Shown in pieces: positions 16,248 to 21,242 of a stretch of DNA of 21,242 nucleotides. The stretch lies in the NCBI GenBank assembly GCA_949284665.1, contig CASDWR010000167.1, forward strand, positions 1 through 21,242. Direction: 5' to 3'. The notes under the pieces were generated by a model, which was not told the origin of the DNA, did not search any database, and worked only from the letters and a program-made list of their open reading frames with translations. Numbering within the stretch: the first letter of the stretch is position 1; every line of letters begins with the position of its first letter. The translations under genes were made by a program, and so were the position numbers. Origin of the DNA: an uncultured Rikenellaceae bacterium. GTDB lineage: Bacteria; Bacteroidota; Bacteroidia; Bacteroidales; Rikenellaceae.

Positions 16248-17189
16248 ATGAAACGAATACTGATTACGGGCGGAGCTGGATTTATCGGATCGCACCTGTG
16301 CGAAAGATTGCTCGACGAGGGAAACGATGTGATATGTCTTGACAACTATTTTACCGGAAGCAAGGACAATGTCCGTCATCTTTTGGATAACAGAAATTTT
16401 GAACTGGTCCGTCACGATGTGATCACACCCTATTATGCAGAGGTCGATGAGATTTACAATCTTGCTTGTCCAGCATCGCCGGTGCATTATCAGTACAATC
16501 CCATCAAGACCTTGAAAACATCGGTTGTCGGAGCGATGAATATGCTTGGATTGGCCAAGCGGACCGGAGCAAAAATACTTCAGGCCTCCACGTCGGAGGT
16601 GTATGGTGATCCGAGTGTACATCCTCAGGTAGAGAGTTATTGGGGGAATGTGAATCCGATCGGTGTCAGGTCATGTTACGACGAAGGGAAACGGTGCGCG
16701 GAAACATTGTGCATGGATTATCGTCGTCAGAATGGGGTTCGTGTGAAGATCATCCGTATTTTCAATACATATGGACCCAATATGAATTCTGCCGACGGAC
16801 GGGTGGTTTCGAATTTTATCGTACAAGCTCTCAAAGGCGATGATATTACAATCTACGGTGACGGTTCGCAAACACGCAGTTTTCAGTACGTGGATGACCT
16901 GGTGGAGGGAATGTGCCGTATGATGGCTACGGACGACGATTTTTCCGGTCCGGTCAATCTCGGGAATCCGCATGAATTCACGATGTTGGAATTAGCGAGT
17001 GAAATTCTTGATTTGACGGGTTCTTCGTCCAAACTGGTATTTCGACCGCTGCCTTCGGATGATCCGAAACAACGTCGCCCGGACATCTCGCTTGCTCACG
17101 AAAAACTCAATGGCTGGGAACCGACTGTGCAGTTGCGTGACGGGTTGCGACGTACGATTGCCTATTTCGAAGAGTTGTTGCAGCGATAA
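16248..17189 (+). CDS. UDP-glucuronate decarboxylase (UDP-xylose synthase), SDR family
   Basis: An extended SDR of 313 aa that most resembles UXS, which converts UDP-glucuronate to UDP-xylose with NAD+ as bound cofactor. Features seen: Rossmann motif GGAGFIGS (8-15), acidic end of strand two in CLDNYFTG (30-37), [12 protein letters not shown] (71-82), TSEVYGDP (115-122, with the Glu used by UXS), the catalytic Y144xxxK148 in [19 protein letters not shown] (170-179) and [16 protein letters not shown] (203-218). Both RSCYDEGKR and SEVYGDPxxHPQ are characteristic of UXS rather than of UDP-glucose 4-epimerase. It supplies pentose for surface glycans, and the CpsB-like phosphatase gene follows 151 nt downstream on the same strand. 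Confidence 0.9.
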   Translation: MKRILITGGAGFIGSHLCERLLDEGNDVICLDNYFTGSKDNVRHLLDNRNFELVRHDVITPYYAEVDEIYNLACPASPVHYQYNPIKTLKTSVVGAMNMLGLAKRTGAKILQASTSEVYGDPSVHPQVESYWGNVNPIGVRSCYDEGKRCAETLCMDYRRQNGVRVKIIRIFNTYGPNMNSADGRVVSNFIVQALKGDDITIYGDGSQTRSFQYVDDLVEGMCRMMATDDDFSGPVNLGNPHEFTMLELASEILDLTGSSSKLVFRPLPSDDPKQRRPDISLAHEKLNGWEPTVQLRDGLRRTIAYFEELLQR

Positions 17190-17340
17190 GGCGCGTGCGA
17201 TACGACGCTCTCATCTTTGGACGAACACTTCCGATTACGGGGATATGTGGCGAAAGAGGGGTGTCCCGGAGAGTTTTTTCGGGTGGTTGTCCCCGATTGC
17301 GTGTTGTTTCCGTTAGAACAGATAAAACTGGTATTTCGAT

Positions 17341-18075
17341 ATGTTCCATTTCTTTTCGCGTAATATCCGCTTGTCGGATGTGTTGGCTGGATTTTATGAT
17401 GTCCATTCCCATTTGCTGCCTGGCGTGGATGACGGTTCCCCAGACAGTGACACTTCGTTTCGGTTGTTGGACAGATTTGTCCAACTGGGGGTCGAAGGAG
17501 TGTATGCGACGCCTCATATCATTTGTGGAATGTACGACAATCAGACGGAAGAGTCGTTACGGACCGTTTTTGGAGCTTTCCCTTGGCAAGGGAAAATCGG
17601 ACGGTTTGGATTGGCTGCAGAGTATTTCGTAGATGAACGGTTTCTGGAACATGTGACTTCCGGTCCGCTTGTTTTTGCCGGGAAGCACTTGCTGGTAGAG
17701 TATCCTATGCAGGCCTTTTCCTTGCCGTCAATGGCACAGTTGTTCGAGGCGACCGTATATGGATACCAGGTGATTGTAGCACATCCGGAGCGTTATCTTT
17801 TCATACAACACGATCGGAACGGCAATGCATTGAATGAATTGTTGAACAATGCTTGCTTGCAACTTAATTTGCTCTCTTTGGCCGGATTCCACGGCAGTGC
17901 CGCGAGGAAATGTGCTGAAACGCTGTTGAGGGACGGGCGATATACTTTTGTCGGAACGGATACTCATTCGGACCGCTATATCGATGTGCTGTGCGATACG
18001 AAAATTGCATCCGATCTGATCCCTCTAATCGAGCGTTTGAAAGAAAATAACCGGACGCTTTTCGAGATGGAGTGA
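17341..18075 (+). CDS. CpsB/YwqE-like PHP-family phosphatase (tyrosine-protein phosphatase)
   Basis: A 244-aa metal-dependent phosphatase of the PHP superfamily, related to CpsB/Wzb-type enzymes that dephosphorylate BY-kinases controlling capsule or exopolysaccharide assembly. Motifs: DVHSHLLPGVDDGS (20-33) with metal-binding H22 and H24, YATPHI (55-60), the AAEYFVDERF segment with a likely metal Glu, VIVAHPERY and GTDTHSDRY near the end, all in family order. There is no signal peptide, so it is cytosolic. No BY-kinase (Wzc-like) or Wza gene is in the window, so its partner lies elsewhere. The 151-nt gap before it has no exact -7 box, leaving open co-transcription with the decarboxylase gene. 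Confidence 0.85.
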   Translation: MFHFFSRNIRLSDVLAGFYDVHSHLLPGVDDGSPDSDTSFRLLDRFVQLGVEGVYATPHIICGMYDNQTEESLRTVFGAFPWQGKIGRFGLAAEYFVDERFLEHVTSGPLVFAGKHLLVEYPMQAFSLPSMAQLFEATVYGYQVIVAHPERYLFIQHDRNGNALNELLNNACLQLNLLSLAGFHGSAARKCAETLLRDGRYTFVGTDTHSDRYIDVLCDTKIASDLIPLIERLKENNRTLFEME

Positions 18076-18133
18076 AATGTGGTGCGCGGGAGAGGTAGGT
18101 AACTCGTGCTCGAATTTTACCTGAAAGTAGGTA

Positions 18134-18164
18134 TTTGTACCGGATTCGGAGGTATCTATCTTTG
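18134..18164 (+). promoter_or_regulatory. Strong consensus promoter of a short transcription unit
   Basis: TTTG (18134-18137), exactly 19 nt, TATCTTTG (18157-18164). A full match to the Bacteroidota housekeeping promoter, with no gene start within the next 100 nt except the hemerythrin gene, which has its own promoter. Confidence 0.75.
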
Positions 18165-18169
18165 TCGGC

Positions 18170-18240
18170 AGATTTTGTAAGCCATGAATATTGTTGATCG
18201 GGAGTCTGTAAGAATACGTAATTGCGGCTCCCGTTTTTTT
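18170..18240 (+). ncRNA. Candidate small RNA (about 70 nt)
   Basis: A consensus promoter at 18134-18164 predicts a start near 18170. An intrinsic terminator closes the unit: CGGGAGTC (18199-18206) pairs with GGCTCCCG (18226-18233, one G-U pair), loop 19 nt, followed by seven T (18234-18240). The only ORF inside starts at 18184 and runs through the terminator stem, so a coding role is unlikely. The unit ends 6 nt before the -33 element of the hemerythrin promoter. It could be an independent sRNA or a leader/attenuator for the downstream operon. No known RNA family was recognised. Confidence 0.5.
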
Positions 18241-18246
18241 AGGTCA

Positions 18247-18277
18247 TTGTCGAATTCCTTTTTTCGGTTTATCTTTG
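18247..18277 (+). promoter_or_regulatory. Promoter of the hemerythrin-LuxR operon
   Basis: TTGT (18247-18250; TTG core), 19-nt spacer, TATCTTTG (18270-18277), 24 nt before the ATG at 18302. It shows that the in-frame TTG at 18275 cannot be the translation start. Confidence 0.7.
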
Positions 18278-18301
18278 TCAGAAAGGGAGAGTCGGAAATA
18301 C

Positions 18302-18994
18302 ATGTACAGGTTCGATAAATACGGAGAAACGGATAGCATGAGTGCGTTGGTGAGCGACCATTATCGGGTATTGCTCGTTATGAGTCGTTTCGGTATCGGT
18401 TTGGGTTTTGGCGACAAGACGATCGGAGCGGTTTGTCGAGAGAACGGAGTCGATGCCCCAACGTTTTTGACCGTGGTCAACATGTTGCTTGATAACGATC
18501 CTTTGGCATACGGGCCCGATGATATTTCGGTCAAATCGTTACTTGGTTATCTGCACAATTCTCATGAGTATTTTCTCGGATTCCGGTTGCCACAGATCAG
18601 GAGGGCGCTTGTGAATACGGTAGGAACCGGAAACGATTTGTCGAAAGCGATCGTCGGTTATTTCGACGAATATGTCGGTGAAGTCGAAAAACATATGAAA
18701 TATGAGGAGCAGGTGGTTTTCCCGTATGTCAGAGAGTTGCTCGACGGTACTTGTCCGACGGATTACAGCATCGACATATTTGAGAAACAGCACGACCAGG
18801 TGGAAGCCCGTTTGTCGGAGTTCAAGAATATCCTGATTCGTTTCTATCCATCGCGCAGCACCAACGAAATCAATGGGGTGTTGTTCGACATATTTAACTG
18901 TGAAAATGACCTTGCATCGCACAACGCTATCGAGGATTATCTGTTTGTTCCGGCCATCCATGATATCGAACGAAAAATCAAAGGACACCCATGA
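18302..18994 (+). CDS. Hemerythrin-domain (HHE) protein with ScdA/RIC-like N-terminus
   Basis: A 230-aa cytosolic protein. The N-terminal part (about 15-63: LVSDHYRVLLVMSRFGIGLGFGDKTIGAVC) resembles the short domain at the front of RIC/ScdA/YtfE iron-cluster repair proteins, but the Cys-Cys pair is replaced (FGIGLG). The C-terminal four-helix part has likely di-iron ligands in order: H85 and H88 (YLHNSHEYF), H131 and E135 (EKHMKYEEQVVFPY), H164 (EKQHDQVE), H207 and E211 (SHNAIEDYLFVP). Such proteins bind O2, NO or iron. The ATG at 18302 is chosen over the upstream TTG because the promoter overlaps the latter. It overlaps the LuxR-type regulator gene by ATGA, so the two are co-translated, which suggests a sensor-regulator pair. 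The ligand is not known. Confidence 0.88.
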   Translation: MYRFDKYGETDSMSALVSDHYRVLLVMSRFGIGLGFGDKTIGAVCRENGVDAPTFLTVVNMLLDNDPLAYGPDDISVKSLLGYLHNSHEYFLGFRLPQIRRALVNTVGTGNDLSKAIVGYFDEYVGEVEKHMKYEEQVVFPYVRELLDGTCPTDYSIDIFEKQHDQVEARLSEFKNILIRFYPSRSTNEINGVLFDIFNCENDLASHNAIEDYLFVPAIHDIERKIKGHP

Positions 18995-19581
18995 ATCAGC
19001 CGGTAAAAATCGTTGTTGCTGAACCCTCCGACATAGTTCGTACGGGTATGGTAGTCGTTTTGAGGCGGTTGAATGCTTTGCACTTGGAGGTGTTCGAGGT
19101 TGTGGATAGGGAACAACTACGCAATTCGCTCAACTGGTTCAAGCCAGGGATCCTTTTGGTCAATCCGGTGATGATTGGCGATAACTCGTTGTCTCAAATC
19201 AGAAGATCGGCATATGATCCTGATATGAAATGTGTTGCACTTCAATCCGGTTTGATTCACATTGCTTTGCTCAGGAGTTATGACGAGGTATTGACCCTTT
19301 ACGATACTGCCGAACAAATCGAAGGGAAGTTGACACGTTTGATCAAACGACCTGAAGAACGCCGCCACGAGGCGCTCAGCGATCGGGAAAAGGAGGTGAT
19401 ACGATATGTGATTCGGGGGTATACGAACAAACAGATTGCCGATAAACTTTGTCTCTCGACCCATACGGTCATTACCCACCGCCGTAACATTTCGGTAAAA
19501 CTGGATATTCACAGTACGGCCGGTTTGACGATATACGCGATTGTTAACAAGTTAGTCGAGATCGGTGAGATCGGAGAATAA
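18991..19581 (+). CDS. LuxR-type transcriptional regulator with degenerate receiver domain
   Basis: A 196-aa DNA-binding regulator. The C-terminal LuxR/NarL-type HTH is clear (about 127-190): ALSDREKEVIRYVIRGYTNKQIADKLCLSTHTVITHRRNISVKLDIHS. The N-terminal 120 residues have the length and pattern of a response-regulator receiver (KIVVAEPSDIVRTGM; GILLVNPVMI), but the phospho-acceptor Asp is Asn (N58) and the acidic pocket is reduced (E11 and D14). Phosphorylation by a histidine kinase is therefore unlikely; it may instead respond to its co-translated hemerythrin partner by binding. The ATG shares ATGA with the hemerythrin stop. Its own stop lies inside the 40-bp palindrome that follows. Confidence 0.88.
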   Translation: MNQPVKIVVAEPSDIVRTGMVVVLRRLNALHLEVFEVVDREQLRNSLNWFKPGILLVNPVMIGDNSLSQIRRSAYDPDMKCVALQSGLIHIALLRSYDEVLTLYDTAEQIEGKLTRLIKRPEERRHEALSDREKEVIRYVIRGYTNKQIADKLCLSTHTVITHRRNISVKLDIHSTAGLTIYAIVNKLVEIGEIGE

Positions 19582-19617
19582 ATCAGGTGGATACCGTACG
19601 GTATCCACCTGATTTAT
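19578..19617. terminator. Perfect 40-bp palindrome, likely bidirectional terminator
   Basis: The half-site ATAAATCAGGTGGATACCGT is followed directly by its exact reverse complement. It covers the luxR stop (19579-19581) and ends 16 nt before the TolC-type gene's stop (19633, -), so it lies between convergent genes. The flanks are AT-rich but lack a long T-tract, so termination probably depends on the very stable stem. Confidence 0.7.
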
Positions 19618-19632
19618 CGAATGTCCATTACA

Positions 19633-20817
19633 TCAGAGATAGATCATATGGAGTTTGGCTATGGTTAGCCGGTATTCCATCTCCGTACGCAATTTCGTCT
19701 CGATGATGTCGTAGTAGGCATAAAGTTCGGAAAAATAATCTACGATACTGATCTCTCCGGCCTGAATGGATTCGGTCAGCAAATCGACGTACTCGTCACT
19801 TGTTGGTAACGTTTCGAACTTTTCGAGAGCTTGAGATAACAGGTTCGCCTTGTCGTACAACTCTTTCAGTGTCGATCGGTTGTCGTTGATTGCCGAGTTG
19901 AGTTCGGCTTCTGCTGCGTATTGCAATGCTTTGGCCCGTTTTACGTTGTTGCGGTTGGAGAAGATGGGTAGACTCATTCCGACGGTTATTCCGTTGAAAC
20001 GGTCCCCAATTCCCTGTTCACGCTTGTAACCCACCTCGAATTTCGGAAGCGCTGCCGAACGACTCACCTTGACTTCCTGTTCGGATACGGTTTTGCGGCT
20101 TTGATAGGTGAGGATTCTCGGGTCTGCAGTTTCGTAATCGTTCAACAGACGTTCGTAGTCGGTAACGGATTCCATCGGAAGCGTTACGGGAATCAGTTCG
20201 AGAGGCTCACCGCCGTTGAGGTTTACCAAACGAGATTCGAGCGATGCGATCCGGATCTTATAGCTCGTAACCGTTTCCTGCATTTGGAGGAATTCGTACT
20301 CGACCCGATTTTTCTCCAGTATCGTTGCGTCTCCCGACTCGTATTTGTTTTTGTAAAGGTCTACGAGTTTCCCGGTTCCGCAAGCACGGCATTCCATGAT
20401 TTGTTCCATTTGATAGAGCATCTGCAATTCGATATAAGTCTCTTTCGCTTCCAACAAGATTTGTTGTCGCAATACGTTGTATTCGTCATCGTATTGCTGC
20501 GATTTGTGTTCGGCCAGTTTGTTGCGGTTTATGTAAGCCGAAGGAAAATCGAATTCTTGTGAAACGTTGAACTCCGCACTCTTTCCCGTTTCAATCGGGC
20601 TGCCCCACAACCGGTCGAAAGATAGGTTGGTGTTACCGAGGGAATTCCCGGTTCTTGCTTCCAGATTACGAGCCTCGTTTTGCCCACTCTGTGATTTCAA
20701 TGTCAAATTGTTGCGTTCGATACTTTGGAGAATGGATGATAATGGGCCTTCTGCTTGTGCCGGAATATATGTCGTTATGGCGAGCAGTGTCAGTATTATA
20801 AGAGTTCGTTTATTCAT
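19633..20817 (-). CDS. TolC/CusC-type outer membrane efflux protein
   Basis: A 394-aa outer membrane factor of an RND-type efflux system. Signal peptide MNKRTLIILTLLAITTYIPAQA, probable cleavage after AQA (residue 22). Two long alpha-helical repeats of the OEP type follow, separated by strand-forming segments (for example NTNLSFDRLWGS and FNGITVGMSLPIF); LPIFSNRNN is a common OEP motif. It is somewhat shorter than E. coli TolC, as is usual in Bacteroidota heavy-metal-type members. A CRAC (CxxC) pair at C143 and C146 in the first helical hairpin is unusual. The ATG lies inside the end of the upstream pump gene (8-nt overlap), so the two are coupled. With that CusA/CzcA-like neighbour, metal export (Cu/Ag or Co/Zn/Cd) is the likely role; the membrane fusion protein gene is not in view. 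Confidence 0.87.
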   Translation of the reverse strand: MNKRTLIILTLLAITTYIPAQAEGPLSSILQSIERNNLTLKSQSGQNEARNLEARTGNSLGNTNLSFDRLWGSPIETGKSAEFNVSQEFDFPSAYINRNKLAEHKSQQYDDEYNVLRQQILLEAKETYIELQMLYQMEQIMECRACGTGKLVDLYKNKYESGDATILEKNRVEYEFLQMQETVTSYKIRIASLESRLVNLNGGEPLELIPVTLPMESVTDYERLLNDYETADPRILTYQSRKTVSEQEVKVSRSAALPKFEVGYKREQGIGDRFNGITVGMSLPIFSNRNNVKRAKALQYAAEAELNSAINDNRSTLKELYDKANLLSQALEKFETLPTSDEYVDLLTESIQAGEISIVDYFSELYAYYDIIETKLRTEMEYRLTIAKLHMIYL

Positions 20818-21242
20818 GGCTCTCTTGTTTTCGGTTTAACAGCAGGTAAAGAACGGGAACGACGAAGCCGTTGAGCAAGGTCGAACTGATGAGTCCTCCC
20901 AGAATGACCTTAGCCATCGGACTCTGAATCTCATTGCCCGAAATATCGCCTCCCAGTGCCAGCGGAATGAGGGCGAGTGCCGAAGTCAATGAGGTCATGA
21001 GAATCGGATTGAGCCGATCCATGGAACCCTGCACGACACTTTCGTGCAAACTCATTCCTTCGTTGCGCAGTTGACCATAGTGTGAGACAAGAAGGATTCC
21101 GTTGCGCACTGCAATTCCCAGCAAGGAGATAAATCCGATAATCGCAGGGATGCTTACTACGCCTGAAGTAATCCAGATACTGATGACTCCACCGATCAAT
21201 GCCAATGGCAGGTTGACCATGATCATGCTCGAAAGCGATATC
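20810..21242 (-). CDS. CusA/CzcA-family RND efflux pump, C-terminal end only
   Basis: The last 143 or so codons of an RND transporter; the gene continues past the right edge. Visible are the final membrane helices: SSMIMVNLPLALIGGVISIWITSG, IPAIIGFISLLGIAVRNGILLVSHY (the conserved TM11-like motif of heavy-metal RND pumps), MTSLTSALALIPLAL and SSTLLNGFVVPVLYLLL. The segments match CusA/CzcA rather than AcrB-type pumps. The first ATG in view (21226) is internal, since the frame stays open to the window end. It overlaps the start of the TolC-type gene downstream by 8 nt. Confidence 0.92.
   Translation of the reverse strand, partial: ISLSSMIMVNLPLALIGGVISIWITSGVVSIPAIIGFISLLGIAVRNGILLVSHYGQLRNEGMSLHESVVQGSMDRLNPILMTSLTSALALIPLALGGDISGNEIQSPMAKVILGGLISSTLLNGFVVPVLYLLLNRKQESHE

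Noticed and set aside
15724..16251. A 175-codon plus-strand frame rich in Ile/Thr/Val repeats
   Set aside because: It is the alternate frame of the Tyr-rich repeat in the FKBP-like lipoprotein, and runs through the terminator at 16155-16186.
17190..17340. Terminator or promoter between the decarboxylase and CpsB-like genes
   Set aside because: CATCTTTG at 17212 is one base off the -7 consensus with no -33, and no clean hairpin was found, so neither element is claimed.
18275..18301. Upstream TTG start for the hemerythrin gene
   Set aside because: The TTG is part of the -7 promoter element, so it would not be within the transcript.
18184..18315. Short ORF (43 codons) starting at ATG 18184
   Set aside because: It runs through an intrinsic terminator and the next promoter, and the encoded peptide has no recognisable feature.

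Overview
The window looks like chromosomal DNA from a Bacteroidales bacterium, most likely an Alistipes/Rikenellaceae-type gut organism (the genus is inference). The evidence is repeated Bacteroidota-type promoters (TTTG, about 19 nt, TAnnTTTG), a single-chain SecDF of about 1000 aa, a Pit transporter with a C-terminal PhoU-like part, FKBP lipoproteins, weak Shine-Dalgarno signals and a moderate GC content. I see no transposase, phage gene, CRISPR array, tRNA or rRNA. Most genes are housekeeping or envelope genes, so this is core genome rather than an island.

Layout. 1-3071 (+): the 3' part of an ABC-F ATPase, then rlmB (23S rRNA 2'-O-methyltransferase), which overlaps a YgjP-like metallopeptidase gene by ATGA. 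3146-4429 (+): an arginine-deiminase-family protein with an added N-terminal export signal. 4631-8524 (-): secDF, then dacA (c-di-AMP synthase), separated by a strong terminator whose loop carries part of the likely dacA promoter. 8525-9618: mostly non-coding, with a small Bacteroidota-type protein (81 aa, -) divergent from dnaK and a repeat-rich regulatory region between them. 9619-11529 (+): dnaK. 11956-14184 (+): Pit-PhoU phosphate transporter. 14298-16121 (+): two adjacent FKBP-type lipoprotein genes, the second with a striking tyrosine-rich insertion in its second FKBP-like domain. 16248-18075 (+): UDP-glucuronate decarboxylase and a CpsB/YwqE-like PHP phosphatase, both surface-polysaccharide functions. 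18302-19581 (+): a hemerythrin-domain protein translationally coupled to a LuxR-type regulator with a degenerate receiver domain, preceded by a compact promoter-terminator unit that looks like a small RNA gene. 19633-21242 (-): a TolC-type outer membrane factor downstream of, and overlapping, the 3' end of a CusA/CzcA-type RND pump.

Common threads are envelope biogenesis (SecDF, FKBP foldases, UXS, CpsB-like, TolC/RND) and stress or signalling (DnaK, c-di-AMP, hemerythrin-LuxR). The most novel-looking items are the hemerythrin/pseudo-receiver pair with its upstream sRNA-like unit, the Tyr-rich FKBP lipoprotein, the exported deiminase and the three-copy GTCGAARTG motif upstream of dnaK. All functions are assigned by reading motifs; no database search was run.
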